Notes under the pieces: generated by a model
Seen by the model: the letters and a program-made list of their open reading frames with translations, nothing else
Databases searched by the model: none
Told to the model about the DNA's origin: nothing
Shown: piece after piece, positions 34,401 through 41,119 of the stretch
How positions within the stretch are numbered: position 1 is the first letter of the stretch
How the letters are laid out: the number at the start of each line of letters is the position of its first letter
Assembly (NCBI GenBank): GCA_024734495.1
Contig: JALMQS010000089.1
Location: 1,418,435 to 1,482,434, forward strand
Direction of reading: 5' to 3'
DNA from: Forficula auricularia
Taxonomy: Eukaryota; Arthropoda; Insecta; Dermaptera; Forficulidae
DNA length: 64,000 bases
Made by a program: the position numbers and the translations under genes

Positions 34401-35575
34401 CAGCAAAAAGTTTTAGGATTATGAATTATAAATCTTTATTGTCTGTACTATATAGTATATACTCTAGCATTAACTTTTTGCTAATATTGTCGCGAAACAA
34501 CTACCTTACTAAATTAATACAGCTACAGCTATAAAGAATTTCTTAAATAAATTTATTTCTTATTAAACTGTAATAAATTCCCTAACTTATGACTCCTCTT
34601 TTATTCCAATCCGATGCCTAGAACCTGAAATAAGTCAAGTTTAGAAAAAGAGAGTTATACGTGGCTCGATTTTTTGTCCGCAAGTTTAGTTTAAAAAAAA
34701 ACAAATTTTTTCTGCACAATTACAAAATAGTAAATATGGTAAAGTAAAAAAAAAAAAGTAATTGATTTACCTTGTAATTTGGCTAGTAATGACGCGTTAA
34801 CAACTTCCGGGGGTAATTTCGCGATTCTCTCCCGAATAGCTGCATCAGACGATGCAGAATTTTCTAAATCGGAAAGAATTTTAACCAATTCTTCTGGTTC
34901 CGGGGGATCTCGTGGAGGAGCTTGCGGAGATAATCTAATATGAACTTCTTTGGTGCCATCCTGTTTCACTTCAGTTTCCGTCTTGATGGAAGAACGGATC
35001 GTTTTGACAGCTTTCTCTACGGTCTCTTCAGATTTTCTTTTACGTTTCGCGGATGGATCGACAATATTTATTTCTAAACTTTTTTTAAATTCCTTAATAG
35101 TTTTCGAATCGTAAACTCCTCTTTCTTCCCATATGTTTAAAATTCTTCCTAAACTATTTCTAGTTTTATCGTCATTCTCGGCCACTTCCATATGTTCGAA
35201 AGCTCTCTTTAAAACGATACCGAATTCTTTGCCAAATTCTGGTCCTTTTTTTTTACTATTTTGTATGACATCATTAGCAAGATACATGAAGGTTAATTTA
35301 CGGTTCTCCTTAGCTAAAAGAATATTTAATATAATAATTAATTTTAGAAGGAACCATATTTTTAATAACAATAATTTTAAAATAATCATGTGTAAATAAA
35401 GATTGATTATTTTGAACTAACCTTTTTGTAGTTCTCTAAACCACACTTTGACAATTGTAGCATGGTGCTTTCTATGATGAATTAACCATAGAGAAAGAGT
35501 TTGTATGCTCTGTTGAGATGAATTTAATTCGGCGAGTTTTTTAGATAAAGCAACTTCAGTGAAGCCAGCCATCAT
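11233..35575 (-). CDS. RPRD1 (CID-domain regulator of nuclear pre-mRNA), three exons
   Basis: RPRD1A/B proteins (CREPT, p15RS) bind the phosphorylated CTD of RNA polymerase II through an N-terminal CID domain and dimerise by a C-terminal coiled coil. Coding exons on the minus strand: 35575-35422, 35313-34771 and 11561-11233 (TGA stop). All introns are phase 1 and GT-AG; total 1026 nt, 341 residues, close to the family's usual 310-330. Exon 1 and the start of exon 2 give the CID (KKLAELNSSQQSIQTLSLWL, RKLTFMYLANDVIQNSKKKG, GRILNIWEERGVYD). Exon 2 adds a basic linker and the EELVKILSDLENSAS segment. Exon 3 gives the coiled coil and signature tail LPDLTALPDVTGGGLAPLPS. Two adjacent ATGs (35575, 35572) are possible; the second gives MAGFTEVALS, the commoner form. 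Intron 2 is 23,209 bp and full of transposons. Confidence 0.93.
11562..12491. other. RPRD1 intron start, AT-rich, with Penelope-type motif
   Basis: Mostly AT-rich sequence. At 12091-12133 CTGAAGA is followed by an AGGA...TCCT stem and CGAATTGTC, a hammerhead-like arrangement on the plus strand resembling the other Penelope-type cores in the window. No ORF is seen. Confidence 0.4.
12492..13729. mobile_element. Long-TIR element with DUF4817-like relic, copy 2
   Basis: Termini TACCGGGTGAG / CTCACCAGGTA with inverted repeats of about 200 bp and AT-rich subterminal palindromes. It is 1238 bp long. Between the arms (about 12900-13340) is non-repetitive sequence with a short coding relic at 13122-13262. 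Same family as 6400-7275 and 22642-25470. Confidence 0.8.
13122..13262 (+). pseudogene. DUF4817-like helix-turn-helix relic
   Basis: The frame reads YGAAIEMDAKQFANRNTPSQ, then ASFYCFVKYVKKTGNVKD. This resembles the N-terminal DUF4817 helix-turn-helix pattern found in insect transposon proteins (aromatic-x-A-A, FPNR-TPS-x-x-FYR, TGNV). A homologous decayed frame (YRAAIEMNAKRF) is in the copy at 24740-24849 on the minus strand. Flanking frames are broken, and no catalytic domain remains. The domain assignment is from memory of the family pattern. Confidence 0.45.
14060..15142 (+). pseudogene. Penelope-like RT tail and GIY-YIG endonuclease
   Basis: Three open pieces are recognisable. 14076-14324 is the RT-distal region (FRRKNIVNYIDMAVLNN). 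14348-14560 is the linker and start of the endonuclease (ELCNNIVYQINCLDC, STYIGQSSHSLKIRVYEHKL, the GIY-YIG core). 14930-15142 is the C-terminal part (STHAAEHSHSFDYDNARIL, YYKRSIAEMLYI, INFKRDCMFLSNIY). The second and third pieces are separated by a repeat insertion. A frameshift separates the first two. In Penelope elements this endonuclease nicks target DNA for reverse transcription; this copy is dead. Confidence 0.85.
14550..14900 (+). repeat. Foldback-family insertion inside Penelope ORF
   Basis: Sequence from about AAAAAAAACTAAAAAACATG to ACATACATACAAACATACAG matches the family at 5487-5725 and 31335-31970, including GCGGAATTTAACAGAA. It splits the GIY-YIG coding region after VYEHKLSVRNN and before STHAAEHSH. 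Confidence 0.65.
15660..16527 (+). mobile_element. hAT element, internally deleted, inserted in Penelope tail
   Basis: 868 bp starting CAGGGC and ending GCCCTG, flanked by a perfect 8-bp duplication ATTAAAGG (15652-15659 and 16528-16535). The empty site is seen at 48219-48240, where the same Penelope tail reads through. It contains only the C-terminal transposase domain. Confidence 0.9.
15851..16300 (+). pseudogene. hAT transposase C-terminal dimerisation domain
   Basis: An open frame of 149 residues starting at MEKEVFQKHAAELE. Residues 70-130 carry the hATC signature (FPNLFIALRIFLTIPVSVAS, GERSFSRLKLIKNYLRSTM, DRLNSLAIIE), close to the ZMYM-type hAT lineage. The catalytic RNase H-like domain and zinc fingers are missing. 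A relative is split by the LTR element at 58429-63488. Confidence 0.88.
16640..17465. other. AT-rich intron sequence with inverted segment
   Basis: A weak inverted pair at about 17040-17160 and 17200-17285 (CCCATTTTGGGTTTCTGG and its mirror). No ORF or other element recognised. Confidence 0.4.
17466..18640. repeat. Duplicated block with TTTTGTATACATATTCTGTGG units
   Basis: A leader with CACATTTTGAAGA and AAAATTTAACTAGAAAAAA occurs twice (17470-17600 and 18250-18370). Each is followed by units of about 110-120 bp containing CAAATTTTGTATACA, GCATTTCTAG and a poly-G/C run. The unit recurs at 19980-20540, 36905-37140, 53455-53700 and 56575-56800. Non-coding. Confidence 0.65.
18660..19860. other. 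RPRD1 intron sequence without recognised feature
   Basis: AT-rich, no ORF of interest, no clear inverted repeat. Confidence 0.4.
19880..20900 (+). repeat. Dispersed repeat with internal 115-bp array, copy A
   Basis: Order of parts: GATGTGGCCATCCACTTGAC leader, four to five units of roughly 115 bp (TGTATACAAAATTTGGTTGA plus poly-C), then a tail with TTTTTGAGCTAGCTCGTCCA, ACAGACATTTTGACAAAACA and a final GGTAAAGTAAAAA. Copies B (53350-54860) and C (56500-57197) have the same order. Non-coding; class unknown. Confidence 0.65.
21340..22380. repeat. Foldback repeat with ACTTGGACCACTTTTT arms
   Basis: Arms at about 21890-22090 and 22150-22340 are inverted copies (AGGAAATTCTGTTGACTTGA, CGCAGTTTTTCCTTCATAAA). 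The outer part (GAATCCAAATCTGAAGTCTC, CAAAATTTCGTGACGCAAC) recurs at 41460-42310. Non-coding. Confidence 0.6.
22841..23675. mobile_element. Solo LTR (835 bp)
   Basis: Starts TGTCGCGACC and ends GCGACA (TG...CA with inverted ends), flanked by the 4-bp duplication GTAC at 22837-22840 and 23676-23679. The sister copy at about 12690 reads straight through, confirming an insertion. A 4-bp duplication and TG/CA ends fit a Ty3/gypsy LTR that lost its interior by recombination. Confidence 0.7.
23821..24624 (+). mobile_element. Helitron-like element (804 bp) with G-rich 3' segment
   Basis: Starts TCTACTCTTATTAAACGAGC and ends GGCTCCGGGTACTAA (CTRR). It is inserted between A (23820) and T (24625) without duplication. 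A short ACCG/CGGT hairpin precedes the end. Its 3' part, 24446-24590, is extremely G-rich on the plus strand. A 142-bp derivative sharing both ends is at 37553-37694. No Rep/helicase is present, so it is non-autonomous. Confidence 0.55.
24740..24849 (-). pseudogene. DUF4817-like relic, second copy
   Basis: The minus-strand frame reads YRAAIEMNAKRFSD before decaying into an A-rich run. It is homologous to the relic at 13122-13262 and lies in the corresponding place between the long inverted repeats. Confidence 0.4.
25985..26935 (-). mobile_element. Tc1/mariner-like (maT-type) foldback derivative
   Basis: Inverted arms of about 180-190 bp (25985-26177 and 26733-26935) include not only the terminal sequence but also the last transposase codons. 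The N-terminal half of the gene has therefore been replaced by an inverted copy of its own 3' end. The middle holds an intact C-terminal transposase frame. Confidence 0.7.
26156..26719 (-). pseudogene. Tc1/mariner-like transposase C-terminal half with poly-G insertion
   Basis: The frame begins at the first catalytic aspartate region (YIDEKIFTVEEKFNKQNDRV), continues through VMVWWG, a run of glycines coded by a long homopolymer (about 26551-26574), then the second aspartate (WIFQQDSAPAHKAKTTQQWL) and LNPLDYKLWSVLEDMACK with the third. About 187 residues stay open, with the N-terminal HTH domains missing. The DD-D spacing and NPLDYKLW suggest the maT/DD37D group; this is from family knowledge. 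Confidence 0.75.
26940..28260. repeat. Nested foldback region with 128-bp tandem duplication
   Basis: Outer arms (26940-27200 and 27780-28080) share CAAATTCTATGTATTTTTG and TTGGTTCTACAAAAAAA in opposite orientation. Inner arms (27410-27500 and 27640-27735) contain Penelope-like GGACGAAACGTCTTACG. At 27993-28250 a unit of about 128 bp (AACTGAGTTATAAAAATTGA ... GATGCCAGAATTG) is repeated twice almost perfectly. Non-coding. Confidence 0.65.
28527..28675. mobile_element. MITE with GAGGGGTGAACCGCG termini, copy 2
   Basis: 149 bp, flanked by the perfect 8-bp duplication GGGATAAT (28519-28526 and 28676-28683). Same internal GTGTACACC motifs as copy 1. Confidence 0.85.
28684..29400. other. RPRD1 intron sequence, nothing recognised
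   Basis: AT-rich, no ORF with family resemblance and no clear repeat. Confidence 0.4.
29405..30170. mobile_element. Inverted pair of Penelope-type termini
   Basis: Outer 115-bp arms (29415-29525 and 30055-30165) are inverted copies: GTGTGTAGTTTCACAGTGAA, CAAACTCAATATATTTCGG, then TGATGATGGACT. Each contains a hammerhead-like core, CTGATGATGGA...TCCGAAA (29489-29513 minus, 30068-30093 plus). A single end of the same family lies at 43560-43665. The interior is low-complexity AT. Confidence 0.6.
30440..30631. mobile_element. Palindromic MITE, GGCCCGGTTGTATGT family, copy 2
   Basis: 192 bp, nearly perfectly self-complementary, with the centre GGCTGTCATCTGATTGGCCA mirrored. Flanked by TAA at 30437-30439 and 30632-30634. 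The 3-bp TWA duplication fits PIF/Harbinger. Related to 10294-10498 and 56232-56446. Confidence 0.75.
30970..31200. repeat. Dispersed repeat, inverted copy at 42895-43060
   Basis: Shared words in opposite orientation: AACTCCCTAACTAC, TCTCATTAAATTATTTCGTT. Contains poly-C/A runs. Just upstream (about 30745-30777) is a T-arm-like TCCCGGGTGCGAACCCCG that could be a tRNA-derived relic. Confidence 0.45.
31335..31970. repeat. Palindromic repeat family, copy split by a MITE
   Basis: Left half (31335-31451) and right half (31767-31830) pair with each other as in the uninterrupted copy at 5573-5725. The right side continues to GCGGAATTTAACAGAAC and TTAAAGCGTGTAAAAA like the copy at 14550-14900. The element 31452-31766 sits in the loop. 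Confidence 0.65.
31452..31766. mobile_element. MITE with CCCAGGTAACACA termini
   Basis: 315 bp with TIRs CCCAGGTA(A/G)CACA. The interior is rich in repeated GAATATTC words. It interrupts the T-run in the older palindromic repeat; the duplication is within poly-T and so cannot be sized (3-4 T). No coding capacity. Confidence 0.65.
32512..33370. mobile_element. Penelope-type termini (inverted pair) with SINE insertion
   Basis: ATGAGACGTGCAGCTTTTAT (32518) recurs inverted near 33345-33368. At 32555-32584 (minus) lies CTGAAGATGGCT...AGCCGAAACG, a hammerhead-like core with a four-pair stem II. The interior includes the repeat shared with 7276-7425 and the SINE at 32935-33120. Confidence 0.5.
32935..33120 (+). 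mobile_element. tRNA-derived SINE, copy 1
   Basis: Head GGTCAGATAGGCTAGGCGGT carries an A-box-like region and CGGGTTCGAATCC the B box. The body includes AAAATCTGACCCC and the tail is GGGCCGAAAAGCC followed by (AAAC)n. Flanked by a perfect 12-bp duplication AACAAATAATGG (32923-32934 and 33121-33132). A second copy is at 44994-45172 in reverse orientation. Confidence 0.88.
33575..34015 (-). pseudogene. Non-LTR retrotransposon RT C-terminus (5'-truncated)
   Basis: The minus-strand frame reads KAERKRLEAFEMWCYRRMMN, DKITNEEVLGRIGEKKTLWK, GHTLRHGGLLRDFLEG, RGRGRPRLEYF and ends after VEWRRIVASNQS. This is the C-terminal tail of endonuclease/reverse-transcriptase proteins of RTE/jockey-like elements widespread in insects. 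The catalytic RT domain is missing by 5' truncation. The 3' end runs into CATCGTCATCGAG trinucleotide repeats. Confidence 0.8.
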
Positions 35576-35894
35576 TCTAGGTTATTTTTAAAATAATTTA
35601 ACTCAATTCACTATTTTAACATGGTACTTACACAGGGATTAAATTAAAAAAAGGGAAATCTAAAAATAAGTTTTCAAAGGAATGAAATAACAAATGTGAT
35701 AAATAATGAAAAATATCTATTGATAAAAACACAACACACATAACAAATATACTGATGATTGGAATTTATTTTCTCAACAAAAGCAACTAGCGACATCTGT
35801 TGTGGAAATGCTCATCTGACAATTTGGCGCTATCTAATGATCAATAAAGAAAAATTATTTGAATTTGAAATGAATTAAAAATAAAAATAATTTT

Positions 35895-36330
35895 TATAAA
35901 AAAAATAAAACCGACTTCAAAAAAATTAAATGCAACAAAAAAATAATAAGAACTCAAAAATAAAATAAAATGCACTAAAAGGTATAAAATAATTATTTTA
36001 TTTAGTTATAACTAAACGATGAAATATTAACATGAAATCACTTTTTGAAGTCGGTTCTAAACAAACTATATAAGCGAGCTTGGGCGATGCTGTCTTCATT
36101 ACCCACCGAGGGGTGAACCGCAATTGGAATTAGATGTACACCGTCTTTGGAATTATCTGGAATTATTTTGGAATTCATTACATAATCTATTGTCTTCTAC
36201 TTGGAAATGGAAGTAGAAGTTTGGCACTGACTTCAAAAAGTGATTTCATGTAATAATTTCATCGTTTATTTCTAACTATATAAGATAATTATTTTATACC
36301 TTTTAGTGCATTTTATTTGAATTTTGAGTT
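35895..36330. repeat. Foldback element, ACTTCAAAAA family, copy 2
   Basis: Arms at 35900-36060 and 36225-36330 are inverted copies and match 4705-5050, including GAAATCACTTTTTGAAGTCG and GGTATAAAATAATTAT. The loop has been interrupted by a MITE (36107-36219). Lies just upstream of RPRD1. Confidence 0.7.
36107..36219. mobile_element. MITE with GAGGGGTGAACCGC terminus, truncated copy 3
   Basis: The left terminus CGAGGGGTGAACCGC and body match copies 1 and 2, in the reverse internal order. The right terminus is missing: the sequence passes from GGAAGTAGAAG straight into the host loop. No duplication can be read. Confidence 0.7.
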
Positions 36331-36904
36331 CTTATTATGTTCCGTAGAGTCTACTTTTTATTTCTTCTGAATATATTTTCTTATGTATTTAAAAAGCATT
36401 AATTTTTATCGATTGTTAAAGAACTAGACTAATGGATTAATGAGAGACTAAAATTTAACTAAATATTAATTAATTATATTATATTCTTTAGAACGTAAAA
36501 TTCATTAGCTAGAGTCATTTGAAATAGGTACATTAAATTTCTATTAATAACTAATAAATTTACGATATAAATATTTATATCTTGCGTTTTATTGTGGATC
36601 AAATTTGTTTTTTAAATAAAATTATTAATCTGAGCACGAACACAAACGAGGTGAAACTTGTAATCTGCCGACTGACTTTTCTGGAGTAGCGACTAAAAAG
36701 GATTTAGTGAAAATCTTGGGTTAACCATTCCTATGAAGACCAAACTTCTGAAGTGTTTTTGATTGGCGAGTCTGGAATTTATATATATTGTAGCAATCAG
36801 CTTGATAATAAAGTCCAATACAAATTTAATTTTACCATCTGCCAAATTTCTTAGCCAAAGACATTTAGAGCGAAACTGTTTCGCCAAAATGGGTACTTGG
36901 TTAA

Positions 36905-37140
36905 TGAGTTTCTAGTTCCTTAAGAGTTCACTAGAATTTTTATTTTTTGACACTCCCTCTCATTTCGGGCTGTTAGTTACCCCTCTCCCACATTTTAGGT
37001 GGCAACTTTTTGCATTTCTAGTCTTCTGGGGGCCTACAGATTATGCATTCAAATTTTGGTTGAGTTTGGCACAAGAATTTTCATTTTTTGACCCTCCTTT
37101 CCTTTTGGGTGGTTAGTTTTTGAATTTCTTTAAACAATAA
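36905..37140 (+). repeat. Short array of the 115-bp unit
   Basis: Two degenerate units (GCATTTCTAGTCTTCTGGGG, TTTTGGTTGAGTTTGGCACA) as in 19980-20540. The following stretch to 37552 is AT-rich with a GACAGACAG run and no gene. Confidence 0.5.
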
Positions 37141-37552
37141 TTCAGTCAGGAATCACACCCTCTACAACTTTGCTTCTAATGGAATTTGCCGTAGAGTTAA
37201 TAATTTAGGAGTTATTTGATAATTTAATTAATATCCCCCATCCTCACAAAACCACCTTTTGGGGTCAAAATATATAATATGTTTTCAAGCAATCATTTTA
37301 AGAAGACATTGATACCTGGCCAAAAACGAAATTTCATCAAAATATCTCCTGCCATTTTTATGCCAATTTTGAACAAAATTTATTTGCGTGACAGACAGAA
37401 AAACAGACAGACAGGAATTTTGTTTTTGGGGGTGGTTTTCTTTCATAACCTTGCTTGAAACGTGTATATAACCAAAATTTGCGGTGATTTGGAGCAACGT
37501 ACAGACAAATCCTTAATTTTATATATATAGATACAATTAGAAATCAGAATTA

Positions 37553-37694
37553 TCTACTCTTATTAAACGAGCAAAAATTGTATATTTATTTATAGGTATA
37601 TATTTTTGTATCTTGGTTCTATTTTGAAAACGGCAGTGGTTTCGGGAGGCGGGGTCAGGGGTTACCGTGCATCGCTCGGTGGCTCCAGGTACTA
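37553..37694 (+). mobile_element. Miniature Helitron-like derivative
   Basis: The 5' end TCTACTCTTATTAAACGAGC and the 3' end GTGCATCGCTCGGTGGCTCC match the 804-bp element at 23821-24624, with the interior deleted at GAAAACGGC. It ends CTAT instead of CTRR, so its terminus is mutated or truncated. Confidence 0.5.
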
Positions 37695-37734
37695 TATAAA
37701 AAACTACAACGGATTGTTGCTAGACTTTACCATA

Positions 37735-37837
37735 GTAGCACAATGTTTCAGACTATATAGTAACTATATAGTGCCTATATATCGAGAATCTATATAGTCA
37801 CTATAAAGTTACTATTTAGATTGAAACATTGTGCTAC
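37735..37837. mobile_element. 103-bp palindromic MITE, TA target
   Basis: TIR GTAGCACAATGTTTCA / TGAAACATTGTGCTAC with an ACTATATAG-rich centre, flanked by TA on both sides. The sister repeat ending at 51591 lacks it. The size and TA target suggest mobilisation by a Tc1/mariner transposase. Confidence 0.65.
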
Positions 37838-38105
37838 TAGGGTATCCATATAATAGCCATTTGAAATGTTAATATATTACTTTTTTTATTATTAATGAGA
37901 TAAAGACCAGATTATTCTTTTTGTTAAGTACTTTTGCTTACGGTAGGGTAAAATACTTTAAAATATAATTTTTCTAAAAACTTTATTTAACCTTTTTCGT
38001 GGTTCTCAAGATACTTAATTAGAATATTAAATTTCATCAAATTTGGTTAAGTCATTTTCAAAATATTTAGAAAATACTAAAAAAGTACTAATGTTTATGG
38101 GCCGA

Positions 38106-38270
38106 CGAGGGGTGAACCGGGACTGGAATTAGGTGTACACGTCTTTGGAATTATGTGGAATTATTTTGGAATTTATTAGATAATGTCCCTTTATCTATTG
38201 TCTTCTACTTGGAAATGAAAGTGGAAGTGGAAGTAGGTATACACGATATTAGGTCGCGGTTCACCCCTCG
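38106..38270. mobile_element. MITE with GAGGGGTGAACC termini, copy 4
   Basis: 165 bp. The flanks TGGGCCGA (38098-38105) and TAGACCGA (38271-38278) are diverged copies of TGGACCGA, the sequence present once at the empty site 50323-50330 (minus). This proves an 8-bp duplication. Confidence 0.88.
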
Positions 38271-38391
38271 TAGACCGATATATACCAAAAAATAATCAGC
38301 GCTTCATTTTGTTAAAGTAATGATAGGTTTTCAATTTCATTTCAATCAGTTGAAAGGTGTAGAAAAAAGGACCACATACATCGGCACACAC

Positions 38392-38617
38392 CGAGGGGTG
38401 ATCCGCGATTGGAAGTAGGTGTACACCTCGTTGGAAGTATTTTGGAAGTACTTGGAAATATTTGAAAGTACGAGGAAATATTTGGAAGTACTTGGAAACA
38501 TTTGGAAGTAGAAGGAAATATTTGAAAGTACGCGGAAATATTTGTAAGTACTTGGAAATATTTGGAAGTACAAGTGGAAATAGGTGAACAGTACATTAGG
38601 CCGCGGTTCACCCCTCG
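38392..38617. mobile_element. MITE with GAGGGGTGATCCGCG termini, copy 5, expanded
   Basis: 226 bp, longer than its relatives because the centre is an array of about eight copies of a 20-bp unit related to GGAAATATTTGGAAGTACTT. Flanks GCACACAC / ACACACAC are a near-perfect 8-bp duplication. Open frames here (both forward and reverse) are products of the array. Confidence 0.8.
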
Positions 38618-38839
38618 ACACACACTATGTGGAAAAAATAGCACTTTTTGGCCTCTGGACGAGACCCCATGTAATTTTTGGCAAAACTGTTAGGTGCTAA
38701 AATTTAATCTGATAAAATACTACAATTTGTGACTTTGCTTGAGACCATGGGTTCCGTAGTCTTTCCTTTAGGACCCTTTGAAGTCGCGCTTGCCGCGAGA
38801 CCGATTATAATACTTTACCCATGCTTTGCTTTGGATCTA

Positions 38840-40440
38840 CGAGCCCTGTCCCATCTGAATTGGCCCACCAATATTTTTTCTTTTTAAATAAAATTATGCT
38901 AATTCACGGTAAATTTAATTTAAATATTTATTTTTATTATCATTTGGAACAACATTTTAAACATTTTAAAACATTTTATTGTAACATTTAACTTAAAATT
39001 ATTTTTTAATTCTTAAAAACAAGGAAAACTCACAAAATCCAAAATCTTTACCACTGTGTGACGTTGCCTCTATTTTTAATTACGGCTTGAATTTTTTGGG
39101 CAACGTACTTATTTAAGTTTTGACACTCATCTTGAGGGAAAGTATCCCAAATATTTTGAAGTTTGTGTTTTAATTCGACTATGTTTCTAGCTGTTTTTAT
39201 TCGTAATAGCTTTTTCATTGTGTGCCAAAGAGTTTCTATTGGTGACAAGTCGGGACTGTTTGCCACCCACTCCAAAAGTGGAACATTATGATCAGAAAGC
39301 CATTTTAAAGATTTTCTTGATGTATGGCAGGCCGCCCCGTCTTGTTGGAACACAAAATTATTATTATTCTGCAATGCATCTGCCATTGTTGGAAGTAACG
39401 ATTTTATTAAAATCTCTAAATATTTATTGGTGTTTACAATTCCATCAATGAAGTGAAGTTTTCCAACACCTCTAGCAGACATTGAACCCCATGCCATAAC
39501 TGAAGCAGGAAATTTTACTTTCTTTTTTAAACAATCTGAATTGAAAGCTTCATTTTTCTGACGAATAACTCTGCTTCGATTGTCCCTAACACAAACTTCA
39601 AAACGAGACTCAAATGGACACTATTCCATTCATCACTCGTCCAATTAATATGACTTTTAGCCCATTTAAGCCGGTTTTTCTTTTGTTTTAATGTCAAGAG
39701 TGGCTTTTCTTTTGCCTAAAAATAATTAGTAAAATTACAAAAAAAAATTTTTGGAATAAGCTGCAATAAAATTATCTTGTAAGTTTTAAAACCTAACTTA
39801 AGGGCTTCTCTATGGCACGTGGATCTTGAAACACTTCGCCCCACACCATCGCTTCAAAGAACAGATAATTCACCATAGTTCGAACGCCTGTTTTTTCTAA
39901 TAATCTTCTTCAATGCCCGTCTATCAGCATCTGATATTTTAGATTTCGACGCATACCGAGGTTTTGTAGCTATTGTACCCGTTGTTTTATAAAGTCGAAT
40001 AATATTTCTGACAGTAAACTTTGATAAATTAACTAGATCGCCAATTTCCGCGTTTGATTTTTCCTTTTTAAATAAATTGATAATAATTGAGCGAATTTTT
40101 TCATCAACCTTTCCACGAGTCATTTTTACTCATATAAAACAAAACATACTTTCTTTTGTTGGAAAAAGGCAAAGCCTACTTGATTATTTCACATATTCAA
40201 AGATTCTTAAAAAAAAATTCGTGAAAAGCAAAGAACTATTTTTTATATAAAAATATGTTTTTTTTTCAATTAAAAAATAATAATTAAGTTAAATGTTTCA
40301 ATAAAATGTTTTAAATTGTTTAAAATGTTGTTCCGAATGATAATAAAAATAAATATTTAAATTAAATTTACCGTGAATTAGCATAATTTTATTTAAAAAG
40401 AAAAAATATTGGTGGGCCAATTGAGATGGGACGGGACTCG
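38840..40440 (-). mobile_element. Tc1-like transposon with long TIRs
   Basis: 1601 bp bounded by TA (38838-38839 and 40441-40442). TIRs of about 170 bp start CGAG(C/T)CC(T/C)GTCCCATCT and include AATTGGCCCACCAATATTTT. Contains a broken DD34E transposase on the minus strand. Confidence 0.9.
39048..40123 (-). pseudogene. Tc1 transposase, frameshifted
   Basis: The N-terminal open piece (40123-39854) begins MTRGKVDEKIRSIIINLFKK and holds the first HTH (NAEIGDLVNLSKFTVRNII). The C-terminal piece (39497-39048) has MAWGSMSARGVGKLHFIDG, the second catalytic aspartate in FVFQQDGAACHTSRKSL and the glutamate in NSPDLSPIETLWHTMKKL. The middle, with the first aspartate, is split by frameshifts near 39500-39850, with an AT-rich insertion around 39715-39800. 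Family Tc1, DD34E; inactive as it stands. Confidence 0.85.
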
Positions 40441-40839
40441 TAGTAGAACATGGTAATTTAATATAAATTCCATACCAGTTTGATTTTTAATAAATAATAA
40501 AAAAAAATCTAATATAGTTATTCCTATATTCCAGAATTATATAAATTCAAATTATATCAGTTGCAAAAAGTATTTATGAGATTATTATATAAATAAAATA
40601 TTTCAGACTTGTTGAACAAATATGTAAATAAATCTGAAATGCTTTAAAGTAAAAGTTTTCCGATTAAACAGGAAAGAATATTCAAATGTAGGTAGGTATA
40701 TTTTTTAACAAGCACAATGTCCTCTCACTAAGTCAGCGGTCTTTAAGATCGACCAGAGGAAGAAGAAGAATTAGTAAACAAGATATGAAGATGCTTCAGG
40801 AAGTTTCATCTTGCATTAAATGAGGGGAAAGGATGTAAC

Positions 40840-41119
40840 TTGGATTACTGGCCGAACCTGCCTTGTGTGTGGCGGAGGGGACAAATAAACTCGCGTGGCT
40901 CTGCGAGTTGTCCGCTAACCGTTGGTTAGTCAGGTTCATGTTCCTTATCTCAACTTCTTTCATGATTCTTTAGACGATTTGGCGATTATTACTTCGGAAT
41001 GGTACTTGCCAACCGGGTATACATTATCGCAATTGCCGTCTTAGCAGCTATTGCTGGGCCTTCTTCGCCGGAACGTCGAGGTTTCCTGCCCACTACTTCT
41101 GCGAATTTACACGAACCAG
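40840..41119 (+). CDS. Putative first exon with signal peptide (coding from 40999)
   Basis: A GC-richer island in AT-rich DNA. ATG 40999 opens a frame MVLANRVYIIAIAVLAAIAG, followed by PSSPERRGFLPTTSANLHEP; the hydrophobic stretch at residues 7-19 with an A-x-A-like site looks like a signal peptide. A donor CAG|GT at 41119/41120 ends the exon in phase 1. The frame stays open in the intron to 41385 but becomes AT-rich and low-complexity, so I take the donor as the exon end. 40840-40998 would be 5'UTR. No following exon was found in the window. It could be a secreted protein or receptor gene, but I recognise no family. Confidence 0.4.

Larger units (their letters stand above)
37704..38834 (+). 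repeat. Dispersed element with CTACAACGGATTGTTGCTAG start, copy 1
   Basis: Runs from CTACAACGGATTGTTGC to CCCATGCTTTGCTTTGG. A copy in reverse orientation (49956-51591) is inserted in a mariner with a 5-bp TTTAT duplication, which defines both ends. This copy contains three younger inserts (37735-37837, 38106-38270, 38392-38617). No protein is recognised; class unknown. Confidence 0.6.

Noticed and set aside
35133..35399. 88-residue plus-strand frame
   Set aside because: Antisense of RPRD1 exon 2.
38342..38644. Overlapping frames with repeated SNISKYFQ-like residues
   Set aside because: Translation of the 20-bp array inside MITE copy 5, not a gene.
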